The translations under genes and the position numbers were made by a program. From Variovorax paradoxus B4 (lineage in GTDB: Bacteria; Pseudomonadota; Gammaproteobacteria; Burkholderiales; Burkholderiaceae_C), in NCBI RefSeq assembly GCF_000463015.1, contig NC_022247.1:5641501-5705500 (forward strand): a stretch of DNA of 64,000 bases, in the 5' to 3' direction. The notes beneath the pieces were generated by a model that made no database searches, was not told the origin of the DNA, and saw only the letters and a list, made by a program, of their open reading frames with translations. Numbering within the stretch: the first letter of the stretch is position 1; every line of letters starts with the position of its first letter. Positions 1-8,402 of this stretch are shown piece after piece.

Positions 1-359
1 CCGGTGCCGCGCAGGGTGCCGGCCAGGCCCACCAGATGCCGCTGGTGATCTTCGGCCTCCTGGTGAGCATCCCGATCATCGTCTGGGGCAGCCAGCTGGT
101 CATCAAGCTGATGGACCGCTTCCCGGTCATCATCACGCTCGGCGGCATGCTGCTGGGCTGGATTGCCGGCACCATGGCGGTGTCCGACCCCGCACTGGCG
201 AACACCGCAGCCTGGACCTGGGTGCCGAAGCTGCCGCAGACCGACACCATCAGGTACGCCGCGGGCATTGCCGGCGCGCTGCTGGTGCTGGCCGTCGGCA
301 AGTGGGTGGCCGTGCGCCAGGCCCGCCACAAGCCGGCAGAAGCCGCAACGTCGAGCTGA
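1..359 (+). CDS. TerC family integral membrane protein, 3' part only
   Basis: This is the C-terminal part of a TerC/YjbE-type membrane protein whose start lies before the window; the frame is open from base 3. Two hydrophobic segments are visible (beginning PLVIFGLLVSIPIIVWGS and ITLGGMLLGWIAG), with the family signature KLMDRFPVI between them, and a short basic cytoplasmic tail ends the protein. It aligns with the complete TerC protein at 37177-37863, which has the equivalent KLMERFPIV stretch. TerC proteins are linked to metal-ion handling (tellurite resistance, manganese export); the substrate here is unknown. A paralogue rather than a duplicate of the later gene, since the sequences differ substantially. 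Confidence 0.85.
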   Translation, partial: GAAQGAGQAHQMPLVIFGLLVSIPIIVWGSQLVIKLMDRFPVIITLGGMLLGWIAGTMAVSDPALANTAAWTWVPKLPQTDTIRYAAGIAGALLVLAVGKWVAVRQARHKPAEAATSS

Positions 360-440
360 TGGCCGCCAGCAGGGGATCAGCGAAAATGCTCTTCCCTTGC
401 TGCCCGGTCTCTGCCACTCTAGCTACTTGAAGGAGCACCC

Positions 441-902
441 ATGGAAAAGGTCATTCTGTATGTCGACGATGCCGGCTATGCGGCCGAGCAGTTCGCCGAA
501 CTCGCTCCGGACGCCAACAGCGTCGTGGCGCGCCATTGGGTGCTCGTGGCGTGCGCTCCGCGCATGACCCACCGCATCAGCAAGTGGGTGAGCCACAGCG
601 CGCGCGAGAACTGGCGCGCCAAGTGGTTCAGCAAGGTGCAGGCGCAGCTGCTGCCGCTGCTCGAGCGCAATGGCGGACAGGTGACGCCGGTGCTGGCCAA
701 GGGCCCGCTGACCGAACTGACGCAGCAGCTCAAGCGCGAGCATTCGGCCACGCACGTGGTCGATGCGCGCCGCCCCAAGATCGGCGTCGACCTGGAGCCG
801 GTCACGCTCGACCAGACGCCGCGCCAATCGGGCTGGGCCTTTCCCGGCGCCGTGATGGGCATGGGCGCGCTGCTGGTGCTTGCGAACGAACTGGCCGAAT
901 AA
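441..902 (+). CDS. Conserved hypothetical protein (cytoplasmic, 153 aa)
   Basis: No family is recognised with certainty. The start is well supported: AAGGAG lies eight bases before the ATG. The N terminus (KVILYVDDAGYA) looks like the first beta strand of a Rossmann-like or universal-stress-type fold. A basic middle (residues about 45-65, many Arg/Lys/Trp) is followed by a possible nucleotide-binding-like strand. The C terminus ends with a hydrophobic stretch GAVMGMGALLVLANELAE. No signal peptide or cysteines stand out. It is followed by a strong hairpin, so it is probably a single-gene unit or the last gene after terC. A role in stress response would be speculation. Confidence 0.7.
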   Translation: MEKVILYVDDAGYAAEQFAELAPDANSVVARHWVLVACAPRMTHRISKWVSHSARENWRAKWFSKVQAQLLPLLERNGGQVTPVLAKGPLTELTQQLKREHSATHVVDARRPKIGVDLEPVTLDQTPRQSGWAFPGAVMGMGALLVLANELAE

Positions 903-916
903 GGGCGAACCGCCCC

Positions 917-960
917 TCCCAACGAGCCCCGGTGCGGCAACGCGCCGGGGCTCGTTGCCA
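917..960 (+). terminator. Hairpin terminator with GCAA tetraloop
   Basis: Bases 921-936 and 941-956 form a nearly perfect 16-bp stem (AACGAGCCCCGG at 921-932 pairs exactly with 945-956; inner pairs add one T-G wobble) closed by a GCAA tetraloop at 937-940. The U-tract is weak, so termination may be inefficient, but the hairpin separates the hypothetical gene from the downstream small membrane protein gene. Confidence 0.6.
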
Positions 961-987
961 TTTGGGGCTGCTGCGGTATCCTGCGGC

Positions 988-1341
988 ATGCGCATCATCA
1001 TCAAATGGCTGCTCAGCGCCGTTGCGCTGCTGGCAGTGGCCTACCTTTACAGCGGCGTCCAGGTCAGCAGCTTTGGCTCCGCGCTGATTGCCGCGGCCGT
1101 CATCGGCTTGCTCAACATGATCGTCCGGCCGGTGCTGGTGGTGCTGACGCTGCCGGTCACCATCGTCACGCTCGGGCTGTTCCTGTTCGTGATCAACGCG
1201 CTGCTGTTCTGGGCCGCATCGGGCCTCTTGACCGGTTTTCACGTGAGCGGCTTCGTGGCGGCGCTGATCGGCTCGCTGATCTATTCGCTGCTTGGATTGG
1301 TCATCGAAGCCGCGCTGGGCGGACTGCTCTCCAAGCGCTGA
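988..1341 (+). CDS. Phage holin family 4-type small membrane protein
   Basis: A 117-residue, very hydrophobic protein with about four membrane segments, starting MRIIIKWLLSAVALLAVA. The pattern of length, Gly-rich helices and a loop after NMIVRPVLVVLTLPVTI matches the Phage_holin_4_2 (YvlD-like) family, a chromosomal family of inner-membrane proteins of unclear role; despite the name there is no prophage here. I chose the ATG at 988 because family members start just before the first helix; an upstream in-frame start at 880 would overlap the preceding gene and its terminator. Function unknown. Confidence 0.8.
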   Translation: MRIIIKWLLSAVALLAVAYLYSGVQVSSFGSALIAAAVIGLLNMIVRPVLVVLTLPVTIVTLGLFLFVINALLFWAASGLLTGFHVSGFVAALIGSLIYSLLGLVIEAALGGLLSKR

Positions 1342-1370
1342 GCCGGCGGCGGGCAGCGGGCGCTCCTCGC

Positions 1371-2936
1371 TCACTTCAGCGGCGGCTCCTCGGCCTGCCG
1401 CTTCACCAGCACCTCCACGGCCCGCGCGCGGGTGTCGATGATCGACGCCTCGTAATGGTCGATGGGCGCGCCGGGCTTGCGGATCAGCTCCTGCGCGGCC
1501 TTGAGGCGGTCCCGGGCGGCCGGGTAGTCGAGGATGGCGACGTTGGCCTCGGCATCGGCGCGCACCGCGCGCACGGCATCGTTCTGCGCACCGTACAGGT
1601 TGGCCAGGGCCCGCCAGACGGTGGCGTCGCGCGGATTCGTGGCCACCCAGTCGCGCAGCACCGGCACCATCGGCGCGGGCTGACGCGTGGCCACGGCGGT
1701 ATCGGCCGCGAGCAGCATCTCCGGACGTTCCTTCGACTTGGCGTCGAGCAGGCCGGCGGCCTTTGCGGCGCCTCCACCGGCAAGCTCGATCTCGGCGTTG
1801 AGCCAGCGCGCCAGCTTGGCGGCCGAGGCGTCCTCGGCGGTGCGCGCCGTCAGGCGCTCGGCCAGGGCGCGCGCGGCCCGGAAGTCGCGCAGCTCCTTGG
1901 CCGACAGCGCCGCCGCGTAGAGCGTGCCGGCCTGCTGGGCCGCGCTGCTCTTCGCGAACTCGCCGCTGGAGGCCGCATCGACCCACAGCCGCAGCACGTC
2001 GACGCCCGGCCGCGTGAGCACGCGGGCGCGCGCGGCGATCATGGCGTGGTCCATGGCCAGCGGCATGGCCGGGGCCGCATCGAGGCGGAACTGGAAGCGC
2101 CCCTGCATGTCCGAGATGCGCTCCGACGTGAGCGGATGGCTGCGCAGGTAGGGATAGGAGCCGTTGTCGTTGAGGCGCGCGGCGTACTGCAGCTTTTCGA
2201 ACATGGCGGCCGCGCCCTGCGGCGCAAAGCCCGCCTGCGTCATCACGCCGAAGCCGACGCGGTCGGCCTCGCGCTCCATGTCGCGCGAGAAGCTCAGCTG
2301 GTTCTGCATGAAGAGCGCCTGGCTGCCCATCATCACGGCCTGGCCCGCATCGGCATTGCGGCTCTTGCTGGCCGCGATCATGCCGAGGATCAGGCCGGCC
2401 AGCATCAGCGGCATCTGCCTGCCCTGCTGGCTCATGATGCGCGAGATGTGGCGCTGCGTGACGTGCGACAGCTCGTGCCCGAGCACCGTGGCCAGCTCGT
2501 CGCGGCTGCCCACCGTGGCAATCAGGCCCATGTTCAGGCCCAGGTAGCCGCCCGGCAGCGCAAAGGCATTGATGTTGCGGTCGCGCCCCAGCAGGATGGT
2601 CCAGGCAAAGCGCTCGTCGAGCTCGGGCGTGAGTTCGCCGCGCTGGCGTGCGGCGGCCAGCAGGCGCTGCCAGATGTCCTGCACGTAGGCGGCGATCACC
2701 GGGTCGTCGATGTAGTCGGTGTCGCGGTAGAGCTCGCGCGCAATCTGGTCGCCCAGCTGGCGCTCGGCACTGGCCGTCATTTCGCCGCCGTCGCCCAAGC
2801 CTGGCAGCACCTGCAGCTGCGCGCGGGCCGGAACCGGCAGCAGAACCTGGCACGCTATTAAAACGGTAGCGCAGAGCGACCGCAAAGCGGGCGCGGCAGA
2901 AGTCTTCTTGGTGGCAAAGGGAGTCAAGCGCGGCAT
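1371..2936 (-). CDS. Periplasmic M48 metalloprotease with TPR region, BepA-like
   Basis: The 521-residue product has a signal peptide (hydrophobic core [17 protein letters not shown], residues about 23-39) and a peptidase M48 domain. The zinc motif HELSH lies at residues 154-158 and the distal ligand is in the EREAD stretch. The Ala-rich helical C-terminal half resembles TPR repeats. This is the arrangement of BepA/YfgC, a periplasmic chaperone-protease that helps assemble or degrade outer-membrane proteins such as LptD. I prefer the ATG at 2936; a GTG at 2975 would add 13 residues before the signal sequence. It is divergent from moaC with about 54 bp between them, and no partner gene is adjacent. 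Confidence 0.85.
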   Translation of the reverse strand: MPRLTPFATKKTSAAPALRSLCATVLIACQVLLPVPARAQLQVLPGLGDGGEMTASAERQLGDQIARELYRDTDYIDDPVIAAYVQDIWQRLLAAARQRGELTPELDERFAWTILLGRDRNINAFALPGGYLGLNMGLIATVGSRDELATVLGHELSHVTQRHISRIMSQQGRQMPLMLAGLILGMIAASKSRNADAGQAVMMGSQALFMQNQLSFSRDMEREADRVGFGVMTQAGFAPQGAAAMFEKLQYAARLNDNGSYPYLRSHPLTSERISDMQGRFQFRLDAAPAMPLAMDHAMIAARARVLTRPGVDVLRLWVDAASSGEFAKSSAAQQAGTLYAAALSAKELRDFRAARALAERLTARTAEDASAAKLARWLNAEIELAGGGAAKAAGLLDAKSKERPEMLLAADTAVATRQPAPMVPVLRDWVATNPRDATVWRALANLYGAQNDAVRAVRADAEANVAILDYPAARDRLKAAQELIRKPGAPIDHYEASIIDTRARAVEVLVKRQAEEPPLK

Positions 2937-2990
2937 TCCTCGTCCATGGCTCGGGCTCGTATGATGCACCTCCACACCGATCGTTCACAC

Positions 2991-3482
2991 ATGAGTTCCC
3001 TCACCCATTTCGACGCCCAGGGCCAGGCCCACATGGTCGACGTCGCGGCCAAGCCCGCCACCCATCGCGTGGCCGTGGCCACGGGCCGCATCGAGATGCA
3101 GCCCGCCACGCTGGCGCTGATCGAATCGGGTACCGCCAAGAAGGGCGACGTGCTCGGCATCGCCCGCATCGCGGGCATCCAGGCGGCCAAGAAAACCAGC
3201 GACCTGATCCCGCTGTGCCACCCGCTGGCGCTCACGCGCGTGGCGCTGGCGTTTGCGCTGGCCGAGAAAGGCAATGCGCCGCAGGTGGTGTGCACCGCCA
3301 CGGTCGAGACCGTGGGGCCGACGGGTGTCGAGATGGAAGCACTCACCGCCGTGCAGGTGGCACTGCTCACCGTCTACGACATGTGCAAGGCGGTGGACCG
3401 GGGCATGCGGATCACCGACGTGCATGTGCTGGAAAAGCATGGGGGCAAGTCGGGGAGCTACTTGGCAGGCCCTGAAGGCTAA
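2991..3482 (+). CDS. moaC: Cyclic pyranopterin monophosphate synthase MoaC
   Basis: MoaC converts 3',8-cyclo-7,8-dihydro-GTP to cyclic pyranopterin monophosphate in molybdenum cofactor synthesis, acting as a cytoplasmic hexamer. The 163-residue length and motifs are typical: [10 protein letters not shown] around residues 75-84, [10 protein letters not shown], and the active-site region [11 protein letters not shown]. The start at 2991 (MSSLTHFD) matches the family N terminus; further-upstream starts add an unconserved leader. Its stop overlaps by four bases the stop of the convergent ligase gene. No other moa gene is nearby, so it is a stand-alone pathway gene here. Confidence 0.97.
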   Translation: MSSLTHFDAQGQAHMVDVAAKPATHRVAVATGRIEMQPATLALIESGTAKKGDVLGIARIAGIQAAKKTSDLIPLCHPLALTRVALAFALAEKGNAPQVVCTATVETVGPTGVEMEALTAVQVALLTVYDMCKAVDRGMRITDVHVLEKHGGKSGSYLAGPEG

Positions 3483-5209
3483 GGCGCCAGCCTGTCCACG
3501 GGCAGTCCCTTCAGCCAGCGCTCGTACTCCGCCGGAAAGGCGATGCGGAAACGCTCCGCCTGATCGCGGGCTTCCTGGCCGCGCCCCATCAGTTCGGCGC
3601 TCTCGATCAGCTTGACGATCACGCGCGGCTCGGGCGAGAAATGCAGCGTGCGCTCGGCCAATGAATGCATCGCGGCGGCGTTGGCCGGGGTGACTGCCGT
3701 CAGCGTCAGTTCGGCAAAGTCGACCTGTCTTGCGAAGAGCCATGAATTCCTGGCCTTGGCGAGCGTGCCGTCTTCATAGGCCGGCAGGCGCTCGTCGCGC
3801 GGCAGGTAGATCTGGCTGATGCGTATGTAGTCCCAGGTGGCATAGCCGACCACCGCCATCAGCACCGCGGCCGCGATGGAAGACAAGACCGGCGGCTCGC
3901 GCCACCGGGCCATGAAGCGCTGCCGCGTCGAAGCCATGCCGGCACCCCGCGCCGGCCACAGCATGCCCAGGCACAGCCCGAACACCAGCTGGAACGGCCC
4001 GTACCAGAGCGGATATTCGAGCAGGCTGTGCAGCGCAATCGCGCCCAGCATGCCCCACGCCATGAGCCGCACCGGATCGCGCTCGCGCCAGGGCCTTGCC
4101 GCCATCACCATCCAGAGGAAGCCGCCGCAGATCAGCACCGACACCGGAATGCCCATTTCCACCGCCAGGTGCAGCGGCAGGTTGTGCGCGTTGTCCAGGA
4201 TCTCGGGGAAGCGCGCCCCGTCGTACAGCGTGCTGTAGTGCGCGAAGCCCAGTTCGCCCCAGCCCCACCCCGTCAACGGATGCGCGGCAATCAGCGAGAG
4301 CACGTTGTGCCAGAGGATCATCCGCGTGTGGTCGCCCGGCGCGCCCTCCTTCAGGCGCTGCATCATGCCCTCGACCTCGCCCGCCGCCAGCTGCGGCAGC
4401 AGCCAGGCAATGGCGAAGTAGACCGGCACCATCGCCAGCAGCACCAGCGGCGGCGGCAGGCTGAAGGGCGGCGCGCCGGCACCATCCAGGGCCGCACCTC
4501 GGCGCTCCCGCCGCGCGATGAACGCCGCAACGCCCACGATCGACAGCAGCTGGAGCAGGCCGGTGCGCGAGGTGGACGCCGCCGCGGCCACCAGCAGCAG
4601 CAACGCGGCCGCCACCAGCCAGCGGCGTATGCGCGCTGACGGCTGCGCCGCGTAGATCCAGAGGGCAGCCACCAGCGCCATGCTGATCAGCGTGGCGAAC
4701 TGGTTGCGCTGGCGCAGGTTGCCATACGCCTGGCCCAACGCGGGCGTGGTGGTCCAGGGTACCAGCGGCTCGGCCAGGCCGTAGTACTGGAGCAGGCCCA
4801 GAACCGCGCTGACGAGGCCGGCGGCGAGTACGCCCGCTGCCAGCACCCCCGACGTGGCCGGCCCGCCGCGCGCCATGCCCGCCCCCACGCAAGCCGCGGC
4901 CGCCATGGCGGCGAGCACGACCACGGCGGGCAGCCATGCGGCGGCGGTGGCGTACGGGGAGGAAAAAAGCACGATCGCCGCCGCTCCGGCGCCCAGCCAG
5001 GCGCAGATGCCACGCGCGGGCACGGAGGCCGGAATGGCCAGAAGCATCCCCGCCAGGCAGACCCAGGTGGCCAGCAACTGCCAGGCCTGGACCGAAGGGC
5101 CGGCGACGAGCGGGCAGAGAAACGGGAACGCGACCAACCCGGCACGCAGGGCGCCGATGGCCTTAGATGGGAGAGCGACCGCCTCGGCAGCCGCTGCGCG
5201 GGAAGTCAT
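3479..5209 (-). CDS. PglL/Wzy-type O-oligosaccharyltransferase, copy 1
   Basis: A 576-residue polytopic inner-membrane protein with roughly ten to twelve hydrophobic segments, a large periplasmic loop and a soluble C-terminal tail of about 130 residues. The Wzy_C superfamily core is visible, including the loop motif [15 protein letters not shown], whose His is the conserved residue of PglL ligases, and [12 protein letters not shown] before it. PglL enzymes transfer lipid-linked glycans to Ser/Thr of periplasmic proteins, classically pilins. The start at 5209 follows a weak site; longer starts run into the divergent promoter region. Its position directly divergent from pilE supports a pilin-related role, but an O-antigen ligase or polymerase role cannot be excluded from sequence alone. 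Confidence 0.8.
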   Translation of the reverse strand: MTSRAAAAEAVALPSKAIGALRAGLVAFPFLCPLVAGPSVQAWQLLATWVCLAGMLLAIPASVPARGICAWLGAGAAAIVLFSSPYATAAAWLPAVVVLAAMAAAACVGAGMARGGPATSGVLAAGVLAAGLVSAVLGLLQYYGLAEPLVPWTTTPALGQAYGNLRQRNQFATLISMALVAALWIYAAQPSARIRRWLVAAALLLLVAAAASTSRTGLLQLLSIVGVAAFIARRERRGAALDGAGAPPFSLPPPLVLLAMVPVYFAIAWLLPQLAAGEVEGMMQRLKEGAPGDHTRMILWHNVLSLIAAHPLTGWGWGELGFAHYSTLYDGARFPEILDNAHNLPLHLAVEMGIPVSVLICGGFLWMVMAARPWRERDPVRLMAWGMLGAIALHSLLEYPLWYGPFQLVFGLCLGMLWPARGAGMASTRQRFMARWREPPVLSSIAAAVLMAVVGYATWDYIRISQIYLPRDERLPAYEDGTLAKARNSWLFARQVDFAELTLTAVTPANAAAMHSLAERTLHFSPEPRVIVKLIESAELMGRGQEARDQAERFRIAFPAEYERWLKGLPVDRLAP

Positions 5210-5367
5210 TCCGCCGATTGTGCCGACCGGCCGGGCCGACGAATGGCGGCAGGTGGGAGACGAGCGGTTTTGCAGAAAAACACAATTAGAGACATTCTTT
5301 GACAGCTGTCTGCAACTGTTGCCCGCCCTCTGGCGGAAGGCCCGGAATCGGTCCGAAAGGTGTCCTC

Positions 5368-5847
5368 TTGAAGAAACAAGCAAGCTATCTGCGTCACGCT
5401 GTCCAGGCACGGGGCGGTTCGTCCGGCTTCACGCTGATTGAAGTGATGATCGTTGTGGCGATCATCGGCATCCTGGCCTCGATCGCGATTCCTGCGTACA
5501 ACGACTATGTGCGCCGCGGCCAGTTGCCGGAGGCATTCAACACACTGTCCGCCTACCGGGCAACGATGGAGCAGTACTACCAGGACAACCGCAACTACGG
5601 TCCTTCCGGAACCAATTGCGCCGCCAATGCCGCGGCCGCCTTTACGCCTTCCGGCGCCAAGTACTTCAGCTACACCTGTTCGACTTCGAACAGCCAGCAG
5701 AACTACGTCATCACCGCCACCGGAAGCGCGGGGCAAGCGGTCGGACACACCTACACCCTCAACCACAATGGCGACCGCGCGACCACCCAGTTCAAAGGCA
5801 GCACCGTAACCCAATCGTGCTGGCTTACAAGCAGCAGCGCTTGCTGA
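5368..5847 (+). CDS. pilE: Type IV minor pilin PilE-like
   Basis: A 159-residue type IVa pilin. The leader ends at G before the prepilin peptidase site [19 protein letters not shown], followed by the hydrophobic assembly helix and AIPAYNDYVRRGQ. Two C-terminal cysteines (SCWLTSSSAC) would form the D-region disulfide loop. The start is a TTG: it is preceded by AAAGG at seven bases, and family members start with a short basic leader (MKKQ). It is the first gene of the fimT-pilV-pilW-pilX-pilY1 run, so I call it the minor pilin PilE rather than the major subunit, which is encoded at 31852-32313. Confidence 0.88.
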   Translation: MKKQASYLRHAVQARGGSSGFTLIEVMIVVAIIGILASIAIPAYNDYVRRGQLPEAFNTLSAYRATMEQYYQDNRNYGPSGTNCAANAAAAFTPSGAKYFSYTCSTSNSQQNYVITATGSAGQAVGHTYTLNHNGDRATTQFKGSTVTQSCWLTSSSAC

Positions 5848-5854
5848 TCGAACC

Positions 5855-6466
5855 ATGTCGATCACCATGCGGCAACGCGGCTTCACTCTGGTCGAACTGA
5901 TCGTCACCATCGCGGTGTTGGCGCTGATCCTCTTTGCCGTCATGCCGAGCATCGGCACTTGGCTGGAAAACACCCGCATTCGCAACGTTGCCGATTCGCT
6001 GCAAAACGGGCTCCAACTGGCGCGCGGCGAAGCTGTGCGCCGCAACCAGAATGTGTCGCTCTGGCTGGTGTCGCTCGACGACCCGGCAGTGCTGAGCGAT
6101 GACTGCTCTCTCTCGGGTGCCAGCGGCGCATGGATCGTGAGCGTGAATTCCCCGATCGGACATTGCGCCGACGCCCCGTCGACGACCAGTTCTCCCATGA
6201 TCGTTACAGGACGTCCCGCCGGAGACACCGGCGGAAGAGTCACGGTGGCGGCGGTTCAAGCCGCAGACGGATCGACCGAGGGCACGAGCGTCACCTTCAA
6301 TGGTTTTGGGCGCATTGCCAATAGCGATGCCATTGGCCAGATTGACGTGACCGGAACTACTACAGGCACCCGCGCGTTGCGCATCGTTGTCTCGCCCTCG
6401 GGCTCGGTGCGCATGTGCGAACCGGCCATCGTCGACAGCACGGCAAAGGATCCCCGCAAATGCTGA
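5855..6466 (+). CDS. fimT: GspH/FimT family minor pseudopilin
   Basis: A 203-residue minor pilin with a short leader and the prepilin site RG-FTLVELIVTIAVLALIL, followed by NTRIRNVADSLQNGLQLARGEA, the characteristic GspH/FimT/FimU sequence after the helix. Such proteins are part of the tip complex that primes pilus assembly. Either ATG at 5855 or 5867 would give a plausible leader of nine or five residues. It starts seven bases after the pilE stop, and its own last codons overlap the pilV start, indicating translational coupling within one operon. FimU would be an equally acceptable name. Confidence 0.88.
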   Translation: MSITMRQRGFTLVELIVTIAVLALILFAVMPSIGTWLENTRIRNVADSLQNGLQLARGEAVRRNQNVSLWLVSLDDPAVLSDDCSLSGASGAWIVSVNSPIGHCADAPSTTSSPMIVTGRPAGDTGGRVTVAAVQAADGSTEGTSVTFNGFGRIANSDAIGQIDVTGTTTGTRALRIVVSPSGSVRMCEPAIVDSTAKDPRKC

Positions 6467-6927
6467 ACCGAGTGAATCGCATGCGTACGCCCGGCCGAAT
6501 CCGCCATGCGCGGTGCGATCCCCGCGAGGCCCGGCACGCTCGAGGCGTCGCATTGATCGAAGTGCTCGTGGCGTTGCTGATCTTCATGCTCGGCGTGCTC
6601 GGGCTGGTCGGCCTGCAGGCATCGATGACGCGAGCGCAGACCGATTCCAAGGTGCGCGCCGATGCCACCTACCTGGCCAGCGAATTGAATGGACGCATGT
6701 GGTCCGACCTCACCAATCTTGCGAGCTATGACGGCACCGGCTGCGCCTCCCAAGCTCGATGCAGCGAATGGCAGAGAAAGGTCAGCAGCAGCCTGCCTCG
6801 TGGAACCGGCGCCGTCACCGTCAACGCAAGCTCTGGCGATGTCGCCGTCACCATCAGCTGGACGATGCCGAATGGCGAAACGCACCAGTACGTCACGCAC
6901 ACCACCGTCTCCAAGGCTGCGAACTAG
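6460..6927 (+). CDS. pilV: Type IV pilus minor pilin PilV
   Basis: A 155-residue minor pilin with an unusually long basic leader (about 30 residues) before RG-VALIEVLVALLIFMLGVLGLVGLQA, the PilV-type prepilin site and helix. The body contains LASELNGRMWSDL, typical of PilV. The ATG at 6460 overlaps the end of fimT (ATGCTGA). The stop codon TAG lies exactly at the left boundary of the IS110 element; without the element the reading frame would still stop at this position, so the protein is probably unaltered by the insertion. Confidence 0.87.
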   Translation: MLNRVNRMRTPGRIRHARCDPREARHARGVALIEVLVALLIFMLGVLGLVGLQASMTRAQTDSKVRADATYLASELNGRMWSDLTNLASYDGTGCASQARCSEWQRKVSSSLPRGTGAVTVNASSGDVAVTISWTMPNGETHQYVTHTTVSKAAN

Positions 6928-6940
6928 GATGAAACGCTTC

Positions 6941-8164
6941 CTATCCAGCCGGAGTGAGTTGCACCGCGTAGCCGATTTGCTGAAGTCGTCGGATCAGGCG
7001 GTTGGCGGTTTTGTGAGCGTCGGCGCGGTCGAAGTGAGCGGCACCGAGGTCATGCCATTCGGTGCCGTCGCGCAGCATGTGCCAAGCGGCGGTGAGCATC
7101 GAGGCGGCCACGGCGATGATGGCCTTCTTGGCGCCGCGTCGGGCGCGCAGCCGATGGAACTGCGCCTGCAGATAGCCGCCCTTGACCCTCACGGCGGACC
7201 AGGCGGCCTGCACCAGCGTGGTCTTGAGCCATTGGCCGCCGCGGCGCAGCCGGGTGGAGCGGCGCTTTCCGGCGCTCTCGTCGTTGCGCGGGCACAGGCA
7301 GGCCCAGGACAGCAAGTGGCCGGGCGTGGCAAATCGCGACATGTCGATGCCGATCTCGGCCACGATCACGTGGGCGCTGACAGCGCTCAGGCCCGGCATG
7401 GTGCTCAGGAGCTTGGCGGCTTGTCGAAACGGCTCGAGCCCCAGGCCCACCTCCTTCTCGATGGCGGCGATGGCCTGGTCCAGCGCGTCGATATGGCTCA
7501 GGTGCAGCTTGAGCATGAAGCGGTGGTGCGTACTGACGCGCCCGCGCAGCGCCTCCAGCAACTCGGCGCGACTGGCCTTGACGCGGCCGATGCAGGAGAT
7601 CAGGTGCTGCGGGTCGTCCTGGCCGTCGATGATGGCCTGCAGCACTGCGCGCGCGCTCTTGCCCAGGATGTCGCTGAGCACGACGCTGAGCTTGAGGTTG
7701 GCGTCCTCGAGCACCTTCTCGATGCGTTGCGCGTGCGCGCTCCTCTCGCGCACGAGCTGCTTGCGCGTGCGCGTGAGCGTGCGCAGCTCCTGCACGGCCA
7801 CCGGGGGCACGAAGCTGGCGCGGATCAGGCCGTGGGCCAACAGGTCGGCCAGCCACATCGAGTCGTTGACGTCGGTCTTGCGCCCGGGCACGTTCTTCAC
7901 GTGCGCGGCGTTGGCCAGCACCAGCTCGAAGTGGCCTTCGAGCACATGCCACACCGGCTTCCAGTACACCCCGGTGGCCTCCATGGCGACCACCTCGACC
8001 TGGAAGGAGTCGAGCCAGTCGCACAAGCTCAGCAGAGCCGAGGTGGTGGTGGCAAAGGTGCGCACTTCCTGCAACGGGGGGCCGTCGCCAGCGATGCGCA
8101 CGCACGCCACCACGGTTTGTTTGTGAACGTCCAGGCCCGCGCAGCGGGAATGAATGACTTCCAT
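6941..8164 (-). CDS. IS110 family transposase (DEDD recombinase)
   Basis: A 407-residue IS110-type transposase. The N-terminal RuvC-like DEDD domain shows the Asp of GLDVHK (near residue 11), the Glu of AMEATGVYWKP and the Asp pair of GRKTDVNDSMWLADLL. A coiled middle is followed by the C-terminal transposase_20 domain, MPGLSAVSAHVIVAEIG and CPRNDESAGKRRS, containing the catalytic-serine region. IS110 transposases use a bridge RNA to join element ends to a target without duplicating flanking DNA. The start MEVIHSRCAGLDVHK at 8164 is chosen because family members begin about ten residues before the first Asp. The frame is intact, so the element may be active. Confidence 0.93.
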   Translation of the reverse strand: MEVIHSRCAGLDVHKQTVVACVRIAGDGPPLQEVRTFATTTSALLSLCDWLDSFQVEVVAMEATGVYWKPVWHVLEGHFELVLANAAHVKNVPGRKTDVNDSMWLADLLAHGLIRASFVPPVAVQELRTLTRTRKQLVRERSAHAQRIEKVLEDANLKLSVVLSDILGKSARAVLQAIIDGQDDPQHLISCIGRVKASRAELLEALRGRVSTHHRFMLKLHLSHIDALDQAIAAIEKEVGLGLEPFRQAAKLLSTMPGLSAVSAHVIVAEIGIDMSRFATPGHLLSWACLCPRNDESAGKRRSTRLRRGGQWLKTTLVQAAWSAVRVKGGYLQAQFHRLRARRGAKKAIIAVAASMLTAAWHMLRDGTEWHDLGAAHFDRADAHKTANRLIRRLQQIGYAVQLTPAG

Positions 8165-8398
8165 GATCGCCTCCAATGCGCGGCGACATCGGCGTGCGGC
8201 CCACGTCATCGAACTCTAGGATGCGTGCTCAAGGGCGCGAAGCCCCAGGCGACAGTACGGGGTGCTCGTGGAGCCGCGGGTCCCACTGAGATACGGGCTA
8301 AACGCACCAAGTTTGAACCGACCTCTGTGCCGGACGCCGCAGCAGCAATTAAAGCCGCGTTTCATGCGGCGCGGAAGGCGCATGGCGCCATGGACCAC
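8165..8398 (-). ncRNA. Putative IS110 bridge RNA region
   Basis: This non-coding stretch upstream of the transposase is where IS110-group elements encode their bridge RNA. Read in transposase sense, a first segment (8283-8316) contains GTATCTCAGTGG, matching the pilW-side junction GCATCTCAGTGG at 11 of 12 bases, and CAAACT, complementary to the pilV-side flank AGTTCG except one base. A second segment (8216-8223) contains CATCCTAG, identical to the element's other end. Order (target-like loop first, donor-like loop second) agrees with IS621. Exact RNA ends, folding and which matches are true guides are not determined; partner guide for the donor left end was not found convincingly. Confidence 0.55.
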
Positions 8399-8402
8399 TG
8401 AG

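Larger units (their letters stand above)
6926..8400 (-). mobile_element. IS110-family insertion sequence, about 1.47 kb, between pilV and pilW
   Basis: The element holds one transposase gene antisense to the pilus operon. Boundaries are inferred from the flanks: ACT occurs at both edges (6923-6925 and 8397-8399), and joining the flanks restores a pilV stop one base from the pilW ATG. A core AG (6926-6927 and 8401-8402), which reads CT in the element's own orientation as in IS621, also works and would place pilW directly after TAG, so the ends are uncertain by about three bases. There are no terminal inverted repeats and no target duplication beyond the core, as usual for IS110. The right (left-end in element sense) non-coding part is long, the other end only about 14 bp, which is the IS110-group layout rather than IS1111. 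Confidence 0.85.

Noticed and set aside
988..1341. Prophage remnant suggested by the holin-family protein
   Set aside because: The family is common as a chromosomal membrane protein, and no other phage genes or attachment sites are near.
802..2988. A 728-codon minus-strand frame and other long frames overlapping the M48 protease gene
   Set aside because: Arg/Ala/Gly-rich translation without domain motifs, explained by high third-position GC of the real gene in another frame.
5290..5345. Possible TTGACA -35 or sigma-54 promoter for pilE
   Set aside because: TTGACA at 5299 has no suitable -10, and the TTGC-like site lacks GG at the required spacing; only the GACAGCTGTC palindrome at 5301-5310 is clear.
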